A stretch of 64,000 nt of DNA from Candidatus Desulfovibrio intestinavium (GCA_019118345.1 DWZD01000007.1:1-64000); one strand, 5' to 3'. Positions 25,138 through 35,049 are shown, counted from the stretch's first letter. Notes: generated by a model from the letters alone, not told the origin. Program-made: numbers and translations.

Positions 25138-25726
25138 TCTGGTCATTCTCGCCTGCTTCTGTCTGGGGGCGGCGTGCGGCTGGCTGGGCTGGGCGCCGCA
25201 ATACCTGCTGGAGCATGACGTCACCCTGTATGTCCTGTACCTGCTCATGCTGCTGGTGGGCTTTTCCATCGGCTACGACCGCCGCCTCGGCGAGATCCTG
25301 CGCACCCTGCGCCCCCGCGTCCTGCTGCTGCCGCTGGCCACCACCCTGGGCACCTTTGCCGGGGCCGCGCTGATCAGCCTGTTTCTGGTCTACAGCGCAA
25401 GCGAATGTCTGGCCGTGAGCGCGGGCTTTGCCTACTATTCCCTGTCGTCGGTCATCATTTCCATGTACAAGGGGCCGGAACTGGCGACGGTGGGCCTCAT
25501 GGCCAATATCATGCGCGAGTTGCTGACCCTGCTCGCCGCGCCGCTGCTTGTGCGCCGGATCAGTCCGCTGGCTCCCATTTCCTGCGGCGGCGCGTCCACC
25601 ATGGACACCACCCTGCCCGTCATCGCCCGCTGCGCCGGGCAGCAATGGGTCTTCGTGTCCATTGTCCACGCCATCATCCTTGATGTCAGCGTGTCGTTCT
25701 GGGTATCGCTGTTCTGTACATGGTAA
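25127..25726 (+). CDS. LysO-type exporter, C-terminal half protein
   Basis: A 199-residue membrane protein with about six hydrophobic helices and the family signatures LLVGFSIGYDRR, SAGFAYYSLSSVII, ATVGLMANIMRELLTL and CGGASTMDTTLPVI. It matches the second half of LysO. ATG 25127 lies within the end of the preceding gene, so the two halves are probably made in equal amounts and assemble together. Substrate lysine is known for E. coli LysO and is only inferred here. Confidence 0.8.
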   Translation: MGGSLVILACFCLGAACGWLGWAPQYLLEHDVTLYVLYLLMLLVGFSIGYDRRLGEILRTLRPRVLLLPLATTLGTFAGAALISLFLVYSASECLAVSAGFAYYSLSSVIISMYKGPELATVGLMANIMRELLTLLAAPLLVRRISPLAPISCGGASTMDTTLPVIARCAGQQWVFVSIVHAIILDVSVSFWVSLFCTW

Positions 25727-25738
25727 GGAGGAATCATC

Positions 25739-26413
25739 ATGGCCCGTATGCGATCCGTCAAGACGCGCCTGCGTCAGCTGCTTGAAGCCGAGGACTGGCG
25801 CAGCCACCTGCCCGCCATTGCCGCCGAGGGCCTTGCCGCCGTGGGGCCGTTGCTGTCCTTCCTGCTGCTGGAACCGCGCACCCGGCACCGGGCCGCCGTG
25901 GCGCTGGGCGCGGTGGCCGCCGCGCTGGAAAGGACGCAGCCCGAGGCGGTGCGCAACCTCATGCGCCGCTTCATGTGGCACATGAATGAGGAATCGGGCA
26001 ATATCGGCTGGGGCATTCCCGAAGCCTTCGCCGAAGCCTGCTGCGCCTCGGGGCTGGCGGCGCGGGAGTTTCACCGCGTACTCATCTCCTATGTCATCGA
26101 GCTGGAAAAGGATGACAATTTCTGCGATCATGACGTGTTGCGGCGCTCCTGCTTCTGGGGCATCGGCAGACTGGCGCAGGTACGGCCCGAGCTGGCCGAA
26201 TGGGCGCGGCCCTGGCTGCGCCGGGGGCTGGACGATCCCGACCTCATCTGTCGCGGCATGGCGGCTTGGGCCTTGCGGCAGCTGCCCGCCGACATGATGG
26301 ACGCGCCCCTGCTGCGCCGTCTGGCCGACGACGGGCCGGATGCGGCCTGCGAGATTTTTGACGGCAATGACATGCGCGCCACCAGCGTGCGCCGTCTGGC
26401 GGCGGGGGACTGA
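25739..26413 (+). CDS. HEAT-repeat-like protein, DVU0298-type
   Basis: A 224-residue alpha-helical protein with repeated helix pairs (GLAAVGPLLSFLLL, RHRAAVALGAVAAAL, CFWGIGRLAQVRPELAEWA, CRGMAAWALRQLPADM), typical of HEAT/PBS repeats. It resembles a family known from Desulfovibrio (DVU0298). Such proteins usually act as scaffolds; the partner is unknown. AAGGAGG lies 7 bases before ATG 25739. It follows the LysO pair by 12 bases and may share its transcript. Confidence 0.75.
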   Translation: MARMRSVKTRLRQLLEAEDWRSHLPAIAAEGLAAVGPLLSFLLLEPRTRHRAAVALGAVAAALERTQPEAVRNLMRRFMWHMNEESGNIGWGIPEAFAEACCASGLAAREFHRVLISYVIELEKDDNFCDHDVLRRSCFWGIGRLAQVRPELAEWARPWLRRGLDDPDLICRGMAAWALRQLPADMMDAPLLRRLADDGPDAACEIFDGNDMRATSVRRLAAGD

Positions 26414-26431
26414 ACGCGCGGCAAGGGGCGG

Positions 26432-26460
26432 TTGACAGGAAGGCCTCGATCCGCTAGTGT
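26432..26460 (+). promoter_or_regulatory. Possible promoter of the adhesin gene, long leader
   Basis: TTGACA (26432-26437), exactly 17 bases, TAGTGT (26455-26460). If used, it leaves about 355 bases of untranslated leader before ATG 26825. The gap 26414-26824 holds no ORF that I can support. Confidence 0.45.
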
Positions 26461-26824
26461 CGCTCTACACGCTTTCATTGATGAGAGAGCGTGCAGAGTT
26501 CCTGCCAGGATGAGGAACTTGCGTGGTTGTGACCCTTTGTTGTTGCACGCAATCCAGTCCGTGAGCAGGTTTTTTCATGCCTCTTTGCAGCAGCTGTTTC
26601 CAGACGTTCCACGGTCATGCCGTTTTCCGCGGCATGGCGCGTTCCGCAAGGCTCCGTTCCGGCAATGTCCGGCGCGGAGTCTTTTGCCTTCTGTGAAGCG
26701 GCGGCCTGCCGGCGGCTTCGGGCGCAAGGCCGCTCCGCCGCATCGGCCATGCTGACCCCCTGACGCATTCCGGGCTGCGAACCTGCCACCTTGTTCAGGC
26801 ATCCTTTTTCATGGAGAAGTTGCT

Positions 26825-29800
26825 ATGGCCGATATCCGCCTTGCCAAACCTGCTGCCGGTAGCGCGCAAATTGTCCCCAGCGCGCCGGACGGCCGTTTCG
26901 TCTTTGATTTTCCCGCTGATGCGGCAACCCTTACCCGTAGCGGCGACAATCTTGTCCTGACCTTTGAGGATGGTTCCTCCATTCAGATTCAGGGCTTCTA
27001 CGCCACCTACTCCAAGGAGGAAATGCCTTCCTTCCAGGTGGACGGCGTGGAAATTTCCGGCGCGGACTTCTTTGCGGCCCTGGGCGAGGATTTGATGCCC
27101 GCCGCCGGGCCAGCCGCCGGCAATGCCGCCCGTAACGGCCGCTATAACGATTACGGCGGGGGCAATCTGCTGGAAGGCATTGACCATCTGGACGGGTTGG
27201 ATATCGGTTTTGACGGTGAACCGCAGACCGTGGACGCCAAGCTGTTTGCTCTTGGCGGCACGTTGCCCGGGGCCAGTGACGGCGGCATCACGTCGTCCGA
27301 TGCCTCAGGCCCGGCTCCCGACTCGGACGGCGACGATGACACGCCGACGCCGCCCGACCCGGACGGTGACGATGATACGCCGACGCCGCCCGACCCGGAC
27401 GGCGACGATGATACGCCGACGCCGCCCGATCCGGACGGCGATGACGACACGCCGACGCCGCCCGACCCGGACGGTGACGATGACACGCCGACGCCGCCCG
27501 ATCCGGACGGCGACGATGATACGCCGACGCCGCCCGATCCGGACGGCGATGACGACACGCCGACGCCGCCCGACCCGGACGGCGATGACGACACGCCGAC
27601 GCCGCCCGACCCGGACGGCGACGATGACACGCCGACGCCGCCCGACCCGGACGACAGCGGCTCCATCTACAAGGCGTCGGTCACCAGTTCCGATAATGAC
27701 ACGCTGCAGACGAACACGCCGTCGCACAGCGTGGCCGTGTCCGGCATGTCCGATATTGCGGCAATTACCGAAGGGGCAAAGGTCTATCAGGGCGATACGC
27801 TTATCGGCGAGTTCACCCTGTCCGGCGGCAAGCTTTTCTTCACCCAGTCCGGCGCGTATGCGCATGAGGCGGGCAGCGACAGCGCCGTACTGAGCCATGA
27901 GCTTGCCATCACGGACAGCTATGGCAACGCCCACACCGTTGCCGTGGAGCTTACCATTGAGGACAGCCTCCCCTACGCCAAGAACGATACCATCGAGCTG
28001 AAAGACCATGCCGCGGATGGCGCGGACGCCGCCGGCAACGTGCTGGCCAACGATACGAGGAGTGCCGACGGGGAGACGCTTGTCACAAGTGTGCGGAACG
28101 CCGAGGGCACAAGCGTCTCTGTCGATGGCGGCGAAGGCTTCACGACAATCAAGGGCACGCTCGGCACCCTGCTCATCAAGGCCGACGGCTCCTACGAATA
28201 CACGCTTGATGACGGCATCAGCATTCCTGATAACTCCATCGTGCGGGAAGAGTTCTCCTATACCATCGCGGATGGCGACGGCGACACCTCCACGGCGGCC
28301 GCGCTGACCATCCTGGTGGGCAAGGGCACCGTGCGGGTGAAGGAATCGGGCATCGGCGTCAATGAAAACGGCGAGGAAATCGACATCGCCGGTACGCCGG
28401 TGGCCAGCGGTTCGGTGAAGGGCGAAGTGACGGATGTTTCGCTCGGCGACACGCAGTACACGGATGCGAACCTTCCCGATCAGTACAAGCTGAAGGTCGA
28501 AAGTACGGAGTCCGACGACAGCAGCATCACCTTCCACACGAACTACGGCGATTTTGTCGTGGACAAGGCCAGTGGCGAGTATTCCTTCCATCTGGATGAC
28601 AATGCCGCCAATCCGCTGCCCAACGGCTTCGAGATCACGCAGGGCTTCAACTTCACCACAACGGTGGAGGGCGTGAGCACCGTGCAGGAAGTGGTCGTGG
28701 TCATCGAGGGAACCAACGATGCCGGCCAGCTCAGCGAAGCCGGCAACAGCACCCATTCGCTCGGCAAGCTGTGGATGGATGCCAAGGCCGAAGGCGCCGA
28801 CAGCGTCGAACGGGTCTATGACGCGATGGATCATCCCAATATCGGCTCGCAGGCGCACGATCTGAACCAGTCCGCCAACGGCACGGCTCGTCCCACGGCC
28901 TGGCTGCCCTTTACGCTGGAGGATCCGGACTTCGGCGACAGCCTGACCTTCCAGGCGGTGTTCAACGGGGCCAGCAACAACCCCAATACCACGGCAAGCA
29001 TGCAGGGGGACACCTTTGTTTCCTATCAGGAAATATTGGCCGGCATGGAGTCGGATCCGCTCAGTGTGGCACTTTCCGTGGAATGGGCAAAATTCCAGCA
29101 GAACTTCAGCTCCGATCAGGTGGACAATATGCTGTTCTTCCGCAACGAATACGGCATATTCGTCATCACCAACGAGGCGGTTGAGGTGACGGCCAACAAT
29201 CAGGAGGGCGCCCAGTACTGGCTGACCTTCCTGGTGGATTCCGATGCCGATGTCGTCCGCCAGATGGCGGAAGGGACGGGCACGAGCGCCAGCAAATACG
29301 GCAAGCTCCTGCAGTTCTCCTTCCAGGTCACGGACGCCACGGGCAATACCGTCAAGACGGAGGCCGGCACCGGGGACTATGTTGCGACAAATCAGGTTCT
29401 TGTACATGTGTACGGTTCCAACGACACCCCCGAGGTGGCCCTGTCGGGCGGCGCGCTGCAGGTGCATGACGACGACATCAGCAATGCCAACCGGAACGGC
29501 GCCAAGGGCGGCGATACGGAATACCATACCATATCCGTCGTCCACGACGGGGAAACCTATACCGGGCGTCTGACCGGCGACGGCGGCAGGCTCGTCCTGT
29601 TCAGCGACGGTTTTGGCGCCATAACCTGCGCCGTTGCCGCCGCCATGACGGACGGCACCAACTTCACCCTGAGCGATTTCCAGCTCGGCGACGGCAGTGC
29701 CCTGAGTGGCGATCTGGCGATTACCGTGACGGACAAGCACGGCAATTCCGCCCTCTATCAGGCCAGCGCCGAAGACGGCAAATTGGTGGAGGTCGCCGAA

Positions 29801-30712
29801 GGCTTCACGCAGTCGGGTACGGCAGAGTCGGAAAACCTCTACGGCGGCAGCGGCGACGACACCCTCCACGGCGAGGGCGGCAACGATGCCCTGTGGGGCG
29901 GTGAGGGCAACGATCAGCTCTTCGGCGGCGACGGCAATGACCGGCTGTATGGCGAGGCCGGCAATGACACGCTGGACGGCGGCGACGGCAAGGATATCCT
30001 TGTCGGCGGCGAAGGACATGACACGCTGTATGGCGGCGACGGCGACGACGTGCTTGTCGGCGACGGCCAGGGCGAGCTGCAGTCCCTCATCGAGGGCACG
30101 GTCAATACCGAAACCGCGCACGACTTCCTGTCCCTCAAGTCCCCCGAGGAGCTGGACAACTACATCGCCCAGTTTGAAAAGCCGGATGACGGCGATGATC
30201 AGCTTTTCGGCGGAACCGGTGACGACCTGCTGTTCGGCATGGGCGGCAACGACTACCTTGACGGCGGCGAAGGCGCGGATGCCATTTTCGGCGGCTCCGG
30301 GCATGACATCATCGTCTATGACCACAATGACTACATGGTCAACGGCGGCAGCGGCATCGACTTCATCGTTTCCGACGACGCCACGCTGAAGCTGGATGCG
30401 CTGCTCGCGGGCACGGGCGAAAACGGCCCCATCGTGGACAATGTCGAAGTGCTCATCACCGGCGCAGATGCCCTGAGCCTGACCAGTGTGGAACAGCTGG
30501 CCAAGGATTACGGCATCAGCATCAACGACAGCACCGGCAGCATCGAGCTGAACGAGTCGCTGTGGAGCCAGGGCGAGAACGGCAGTTACGACTTCCACGG
30601 CAATGGTGACTTGCACATGCAGGTTTCCGGCGACGTTGACGTCAATCTGGTGAGCGCCGATCCGGCAAGCGAAGCCGCGCAAAAGGCGGCAGTGGAAGCC
30701 AGCAACGGCTAA
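26825..30712 (+). CDS. Large RTX adhesin with LapA-like retention module
   Basis: A 1295-residue surface protein predicted to leave by a type I system. Residues 1-90 form a small beta domain like the retention module of LapA-type biofilm adhesins, followed at 92-99 by PAAGPAAG, matching the di-alanine LapG-type protease site. Residues 168-275 are nine copies of DGDDDTPTPPDP. Residues about 280-500 and beyond are VCBS/cadherin-like beta repeats (NDTLQTNTPS, ANDTRSADG, DGDGDTSTAAALTI). About 1005-1080 and 1120-1176 are RTX nonapeptides of GGxGxDxLxG type that bind calcium. The C-terminus is the uncleaved secretion signal region. No type I exporter or LapD/LapG gene is in the window. GGAGAAG precedes the ATG. 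Confidence 0.9.
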   Translation: MADIRLAKPAAGSAQIVPSAPDGRFVFDFPADAATLTRSGDNLVLTFEDGSSIQIQGFYATYSKEEMPSFQVDGVEISGADFFAALGEDLMPAAGPAAGNAARNGRYNDYGGGNLLEGIDHLDGLDIGFDGEPQTVDAKLFALGGTLPGASDGGITSSDASGPAPDSDGDDDTPTPPDPDGDDDTPTPPDPDGDDDTPTPPDPDGDDDTPTPPDPDGDDDTPTPPDPDGDDDTPTPPDPDGDDDTPTPPDPDGDDDTPTPPDPDGDDDTPTPPDPDDSGSIYKASVTSSDNDTLQTNTPSHSVAVSGMSDIAAITEGAKVYQGDTLIGEFTLSGGKLFFTQSGAYAHEAGSDSAVLSHELAITDSYGNAHTVAVELTIEDSLPYAKNDTIELKDHAADGADAAGNVLANDTRSADGETLVTSVRNAEGTSVSVDGGEGFTTIKGTLGTLLIKADGSYEYTLDDGISIPDNSIVREEFSYTIADGDGDTSTAAALTILVGKGTVRVKESGIGVNENGEEIDIAGTPVASGSVKGEVTDVSLGDTQYTDANLPDQYKLKVESTESDDSSITFHTNYGDFVVDKASGEYSFHLDDNAANPLPNGFEITQGFNFTTTVEGVSTVQEVVVVIEGTNDAGQLSEAGNSTHSLGKLWMDAKAEGADSVERVYDAMDHPNIGSQAHDLNQSANGTARPTAWLPFTLEDPDFGDSLTFQAVFNGASNNPNTTASMQGDTFVSYQEILAGMESDPLSVALSVEWAKFQQNFSSDQVDNMLFFRNEYGIFVITNEAVEVTANNQEGAQYWLTFLVDSDADVVRQMAEGTGTSASKYGKLLQFSFQVTDATGNTVKTEAGTGDYVATNQVLVHVYGSNDTPEVALSGGALQVHDDDISNANRNGAKGGDTEYHTISVVHDGETYTGRLTGDGGRLVLFSDGFGAITCAVAAAMTDGTNFTLSDFQLGDGSALSGDLAITVTDKHGNSALYQASAEDGKLVEVAEGFTQSGTAESENLYGGSGDDTLHGEGGNDALWGGEGNDQLFGGDGNDRLYGEAGNDTLDGGDGKDILVGGEGHDTLYGGDGDDVLVGDGQGELQSLIEGTVNTETAHDFLSLKSPEELDNYIAQFEKPDDGDDQLFGGTGDDLLFGMGGNDYLDGGEGADAIFGGSGHDIIVYDHNDYMVNGGSGIDFIVSDDATLKLDALLAGTGENGPIVDNVEVLITGADALSLTSVEQLAKDYGISINDSTGSIELNESLWSQGENGSYDFHGNGDLHMQVSGDVDVNLVSADPASEAAQKAAVEASNG
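27326..27649 (+). repeat. Nine 36-bp tandem repeats in the adhesin gene
   Basis: Nine near-identical in-frame 36-bp units encode DGDDDTPTPPDP, differing only at synonymous positions. Being a multiple of three, copy number can change without a frameshift, altering the length of an acidic proline-rich stalk. Confidence 0.95.
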
Positions 30713-30721
30713 ACGCAACAT

Positions 30722-30761
30722 GCGGAGCGGCCCCCTCGCGGGACCGCTCCGCTTTTTTTTT
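30722..30761 (+). terminator. Terminator of the adhesin gene
   Basis: GCGGAGCGG (30722-30730) with CCGCTCCGC (30744-30752), then nine Ts. Confidence 0.92.
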
Positions 30762-30776
30762 GCCGGAGCCTCTTGA

Positions 30777-31955
30777 ATGCGCATTCTCTTTGTCAACCAT
30801 GTCTTTCCCGGCATCTTCGGGCCGCTGGCCGCCGCCCTGGCGGCAGAACCCGGCAATGAAGTGCTGTTTGCCTCCATTTACAGCAAACGCGATTTTACCC
30901 TGCCGGGCGTGCGCCACATGGTGCTGCCCCCGGTCAGAGGCGACCGCGGCAGCCGTTCGGGGAAAAACGCCCATACCGATGCGGGCATGGCGCTGAACGT
31001 GGCCCTGAACGTGGGAAGGCAGAGCCTGCGTGCCTTTTTGCGCCTGCGTGAGAGCGGCTTTGTGCCGGACATGGTTCTGGCCTTTTCGGGGGAGGCTGCC
31101 GCCCTGTACTGGGAGGAGGCCTTCCCTGAGGCCTTCCGGGTCAGCTGGAATGACGGCGAATCGGCCCTGCCGGGCCATGCGGCCCGGGGCAGCGGCCTTA
31201 CCCGCCACCTCCTGCAATGCCGGCAGGCCCTGGGCAGCGATCTTGCCGTCAGTCTGACGGCCGGCCTGCGCAGCCTGTTCGACCTTCGCCTGAAGGGCGG
31301 GGCCGATCTGCCCTTTGCCGTGGATACGAGTCTGTTCTCTCCCGGTGCGGTTTCGGCACGGGAACTCCCCGGCCCGGAACGGACGCCGGACGAAGTGGTC
31401 ATTTACGGCGTCGGCGGGCACAGTCTGGCTGACGACGCCCTGCCCGGCAGAATGGCCGCGCTGCTGGATGCCCGCCCGCACTGCCATCTCTTTTTGCTGT
31501 GCGGCAGCCCGGCGCTGGCCGAGGCCTGGGCCGAGATCCGCGCCGATATGCCGCAGCGGGAACGCCTGCACCTGCCGGGGGGGCTGTCCCTGGCGGCGTA
31601 CAGGACGCTGCTGCGCGCCGCCCGCCTGCTCGTCATTCCCCATGCGGGAGACATTTCCCCCGCGCTCATGCTGGAAACCATGAGCTGCGGCACGCCCGTA
31701 CTCCTGCCCGGCGATCTGCCTGCCTCCTCCCTGCTGCAGGCGGGGCGGGACATCCTGCTGGCCGAGGGGCCGTGCCCCGAGCCGGCCCTGCTGGCCAATG
31801 CGCCGCTGCTGGAGGCTGCGGGCAGACATGCCCGGCAGGCCGTGCTGAATTCCTTTGATCGTTCCGTGGTCATCGGGCGGCAGGTGCGCTTCCTGCAAGA
31901 AGCCTGGGCGGCCTGGCGGGATGGGGCCGCCTGCGTCGGCGGGCACGAGGCCTGA
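30777..31955 (+). CDS. Glycosyltransferase, GT4-like
   Basis: A 392-residue GT-B protein. The N-terminus MRILFVNHVFPGIFGPLAAAL is the first Rossmann strand and glycine loop; the C-terminal donor domain has HLFLLCGSPAL, RLHLPGGLSLAAYRTLLRAARLLVIPH and ALMLETMSCGTPVLLPG, the E-containing nucleotide-sugar motif of the GT4 family. Its position right after the adhesin suggests that it could modify that protein or a surface polysaccharide, but the gap contains a strong terminator, so it has its own promoter or relies on read-through. Confidence 0.8.
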   Translation: MRILFVNHVFPGIFGPLAAALAAEPGNEVLFASIYSKRDFTLPGVRHMVLPPVRGDRGSRSGKNAHTDAGMALNVALNVGRQSLRAFLRLRESGFVPDMVLAFSGEAAALYWEEAFPEAFRVSWNDGESALPGHAARGSGLTRHLLQCRQALGSDLAVSLTAGLRSLFDLRLKGGADLPFAVDTSLFSPGAVSARELPGPERTPDEVVIYGVGGHSLADDALPGRMAALLDARPHCHLFLLCGSPALAEAWAEIRADMPQRERLHLPGGLSLAAYRTLLRAARLLVIPHAGDISPALMLETMSCGTPVLLPGDLPASSLLQAGRDILLAEGPCPEPALLANAPLLEAAGRHARQAVLNSFDRSVVIGRQVRFLQEAWAAWRDGAACVGGHEA

Positions 31956-31956
31956 C

Positions 31957-31987
31957 AAAAAGGGGGGACGCCGTAGCGTCCCCCTTT
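31957..31987. terminator. Bidirectional terminator between glycosyltransferase and chemoreceptor genes
   Basis: GGGGGACGC (31963-31971), loop CGTA, GCGTCCCCC (31976-31984); flanked by AAAAA on the left and TTT on the right, serving the two convergent genes. Confidence 0.85.
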
Positions 31988-32053
31988 CGTTCGCAGGCGG
32001 CTGCCGTATCCGGCGGCCATATGTCCGTACAGGCGTCTTTCGGGCCTCGGGGC

Positions 32054-34144
32054 CTAGCCCTGTTTCATCTTCTCAATGAGGGCGTTGAGCTTTTGCGCTT
32101 CGGCGGCCATTTCATTGACGGCCTGGGCCGCCTGTTCCATGGCGGCGGCATTCTGCCCGGCAATTTCGTTGATCTCACTGATGGATCGGTTGATTTCCTC
32201 ACTGGTGGCGGATTGCTCCTCGCTGGCGGCGGCAATGGCCCGCACCTGATCGGCGGCGTGCTCGGCCAGGCTGACAATCTCCTTGAGGGCTTCGCCCGAG
32301 CGACCGGCCAGCTCGGTAGCGGCATTGACGCCCTCCACGGAGATTTCCACCTGACGGATGGACTTTTCCGCACTTTTCTGAATGGCGTTGATGGCGTTGG
32401 CCACCTCAGAGGTGGACGCCATGGTCTTTTCAGCCAGCTTGCGCACTTCATCCGCCACCACGGCAAAGCCCCTTCCCGCCTCGCCGGCGCGCGCGGCCTC
32501 AATGGCGGCATTGAGGGCCAGCAGATTGGTCTGGTCGGCAATATCAGAAATGACGCTCATGATCCGGGTGATCGCCGTGGCATTTTCCCCCAGTCGCGAC
32601 ATATCCTCCTTGAGGGTCAGGGACATATCGTGCAGGCTCTGGATGCTGCGCACCACCTCGCTGACAATCCCGGCTCCCTCTTCGGCCTTGCCGCGCATAT
32701 TTTCCGACACTTCGGCGGCGTTGCCCGCATTGCGGGCCACCTCCAGCACGGTGGCATTCATCTGGCCCATGGCCGTGGCGGTTTCGGCGGCGCGTTCGGC
32801 CTGATGCTGCGCCCCCTGCGAGGATTGGGCGATCTGATCGGACAGCTGCCCGGCCGCGCCGTGAATGACGCCGGTGGATTCCTCCAGATGGTGGGCGGCT
32901 TCGGTCATGCCCTCGCGGCGGGCATTTTCCGCCGCACGGCGGGCTTCCTCGGCGTGGCGCATGGCCTCCTCAGCCCGGGCCGTATGCCGCTCAGCTTCCT
33001 CGGTCTTGCGCTTGGCTTCACCAAGCAGGCGGCCCAGCGCTTCAATCATGCTGGCAATGCTGTCGTGCAGCAGGGCAAGTTCCCCAAAGAAACGGCAGTT
33101 GTTGACGCGGGCTTCCAGATTGCCGCCCGCCACCTCCTGCGCGTTCCTGACCAGCGCATTGAGCGGGCGCACGATGGAGCGCACCATGAAAAGGGCCACC
33201 ATCAGCACCAGCAGGGCAATGACGACGGCAATGATCGTCACATGGCGCATGGCCGTATTGCTGCGTGCGTTGATCTCGGCCGCGGACTCCAGGGCCACGA
33301 TCTTCCAGCCGAAGTCGGTGGTCAGGACGTTGGCTTCATAGGCTTCGCCGCCGAGGCTGACATCCACCATGCCGCCGCTCGTGTTCATGAGCGTTTGCAG
33401 CGCCGGATCCTGCACATCCTTGCCGATGATCTTGCCCACCAGCTCCTCGTCATTGGGGTGACAGATAATGCGCCCGCTGTTTTCCAGCAGGAGAAAGAAG
33501 CCGGTCTCGCCAAAGCTCAGGGCCGCCACCCGCTGCGACAAATCCGCCAGGGAAATGTCGATGCCCACCACCCCGGCCAGTTCACCCCGCGCATTGAGCA
33601 GCTTGTGGGTCACGGCCACCACCATTTCGCCGGTCACGGAAAAGTAGGCCGGGGCCAGACCGGCAACGGCGGTGTCGGACGCCCGCTGGCGATACCAGTC
33701 CTTGGTGCTGAGATCGTGGTGCGGGGGGATCTTCATGTCGTCGCAGCTGCTGGCATAGCTGCCGTCGGCAAAGCCCACATAAATCTCGAGATAATCATGA
33801 TTGGCGCGACCGACCCGCAGCAGGGGTTCGGTCAGGGCCGTGGCCTCGGGGCCGAGTTCGGCCTGCAGGTAGCGGCTTTCCTGCGGGTTGTCCACAAAGC
33901 GCGGAAAGGCGTCCTGGGCATCGGCCAGCCCCGGCTGCTCGGCAATGATCTGGGCATTGTGGATGGCGCCGTTGACAAAGCTGCGGATGCTCTGCTCCAT
34001 GAGCTGCAGCTGCTGATTGGACGAGGTGACGAAGTAGCCCCGGGCATCTTCGCGCATCTGCCAACCGGTATAGCCGATGACGCAAACCGCCACCACGGCG
34101 ATGCTGCACAAAAAACCGAGGGTGATACGAAGTTTGATGGTCAT
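32054..34144 (-). CDS. Methyl-accepting chemotaxis protein
   Basis: A 696-residue inner-membrane chemoreceptor. TM1 is near residues 8-30; a dCache-type periplasmic sensor follows ([35 protein letters not shown]); TM2 is near 285-310 ([18 protein letters not shown]); HAMP is [22 protein letters not shown]; then a long coiled coil and the signalling hairpin tip [40 protein letters not shown]. The tip is fully conserved, so it should control CheA. Ligand is unknown; dCache domains often bind amino or organic acids. ATG 34144 follows GGAG; a TTG three codons earlier is possible. Confidence 0.93.
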   Translation of the reverse strand: MTIKLRITLGFLCSIAVVAVCVIGYTGWQMREDARGYFVTSSNQQLQLMEQSIRSFVNGAIHNAQIIAEQPGLADAQDAFPRFVDNPQESRYLQAELGPEATALTEPLLRVGRANHDYLEIYVGFADGSYASSCDDMKIPPHHDLSTKDWYRQRASDTAVAGLAPAYFSVTGEMVVAVTHKLLNARGELAGVVGIDISLADLSQRVAALSFGETGFFLLLENSGRIICHPNDEELVGKIIGKDVQDPALQTLMNTSGGMVDVSLGGEAYEANVLTTDFGWKIVALESAAEINARSNTAMRHVTIIAVVIALLVLMVALFMVRSIVRPLNALVRNAQEVAGGNLEARVNNCRFFGELALLHDSIASMIEALGRLLGEAKRKTEEAERHTARAEEAMRHAEEARRAAENARREGMTEAAHHLEESTGVIHGAAGQLSDQIAQSSQGAQHQAERAAETATAMGQMNATVLEVARNAGNAAEVSENMRGKAEEGAGIVSEVVRSIQSLHDMSLTLKEDMSRLGENATAITRIMSVISDIADQTNLLALNAAIEAARAGEAGRGFAVVADEVRKLAEKTMASTSEVANAINAIQKSAEKSIRQVEISVEGVNAATELAGRSGEALKEIVSLAEHAADQVRAIAAASEEQSATSEEINRSISEINEIAGQNAAAMEQAAQAVNEMAAEAQKLNALIEKMKQG

Positions 34145-34448
34145 ATGCTCCAACTCGACAGGCTAGGGGAGAGGACTCGAAACCGGCAGGCCCACGGCGG
34201 CAGGCCGGGCGCCATAATTATCTATCGTCATGTTATGTCAGGAGATTAGGCCTGGAAGGCGGTTCCGGCGGTCTCGCGGGAAGGGACAGAGCCGCGCAAG
34301 CGCGCGTTTCGCCGAACCATGACGCACTCAGGGCGTCCGCCGGCGGGACGGGCATCGTCCTTTCCCCCGACCGCCTCCGGCAACCGCCATTGGTTGCCGG
34401 TGATGACTTCAGGGGGCAATGGTTCAGCACAACATGCTGTTATTCTTG

Positions 34449-34534
34449 TGGTGCCCGGAGCCGGGCTTGAACCGGCACGGCCAAAGGCCGAGGGATTTTA
34501 AGTCCCTTGTGTCTACCAATTTCACCATCCGGGC
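34449..34534 (-). tRNA. tRNA-Leu(TAA), CCA encoded
   Basis: Minus-strand cloverleaf: acceptor GCCCGGA with TCCGGGC, anticodon loop CTTAAAA (anticodon TAA), long variable arm, T-loop GGTTCAAGCC, encoded CCA; 86 bases. The 304-base gap between the chemoreceptor start and this gene shows no other gene. Confidence 0.95.
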
Positions 34535-34551
34535 AGAATGTAGCGGCAATG

Positions 34552-35049
34552 TCAGGCCTGCGCGTCCTCCGGCCCGGCTGGGGCCGGTTGCGGGGGGGCG
34601 GCAGCGGGCACGGCGTCATCCGCTTGTTCCGGGGGCGCGGGCAGGGGCCAGATCGGCGCGGACGCCACTGCATGGCGCGGCAGATGCGCCGGAGCGTCTT
34701 GCGGCAGGCGGCGTTCCTCCTCCTGCCAGCTGCCGGCGCTCAGCCAATAGGTATGCTGCACAAGGAGATCCTTTTGCAGGAAAAAGAGATTGCCGCGCAC
34801 GGCTTCCGGCAGAAGCCCGGCCAGCTCCTGGGCCAGCTTGCGAAAGATATAGAGCTTGTAGGCCTCAAAGACGCATTGCGTCAGCAGCACATCGCCCGTG
34901 GGCGTAAAATCCACATGGGCGGCCCCGGCCTGTTGCAGCAAATCGTCAAGGCGCGGGATGAGCAGGCCCTCCACCTCCTGCAGCTCCTCATAGGTCAGGA
35001 TGTCGCCGTAATTGAGCTGTCCGAACATTTCGCACTGATATTTGCTCAT
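34552..35049 (-). CDS. Conserved-looking protein of unknown function
   Basis: A 165-residue soluble protein. The first 115 residues are compact and mixed alpha/beta (MSKYQCEMFGQLNYGD, LLIPRLDDLLQQAG, DVLLTQCVFEAYKLYIFRKLAQELAGLLPE); the last 50 are a Pro/Ala-rich, probably disordered tail. AGGAGG lies before ATG 35049. I do not recognise a family. It lies immediately upstream of tRNA-Leu on the same strand and divergent from pgpA. Confidence 0.65.
   Translation of the reverse strand: MSKYQCEMFGQLNYGDILTYEELQEVEGLLIPRLDDLLQQAGAAHVDFTPTGDVLLTQCVFEAYKLYIFRKLAQELAGLLPEAVRGNLFFLQKDLLVQHTYWLSAGSWQEEERRLPQDAPAHLPRHAVASAPIWPLPAPPEQADDAVPAAAPPQPAPAGPEDAQA

Noticed and set aside
27326-27649. Regular 36-bp repeats as a CRISPR array
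   Set aside because: The units are contiguous with no spacers and encode a periodic peptide in frame.
27305-30877. Minus-strand frame of 1190 codons opposite the adhesin
   Set aside because: Antisense shadow of the RTX gene; starts and composition are not credible, while the sense frame has clear domains.
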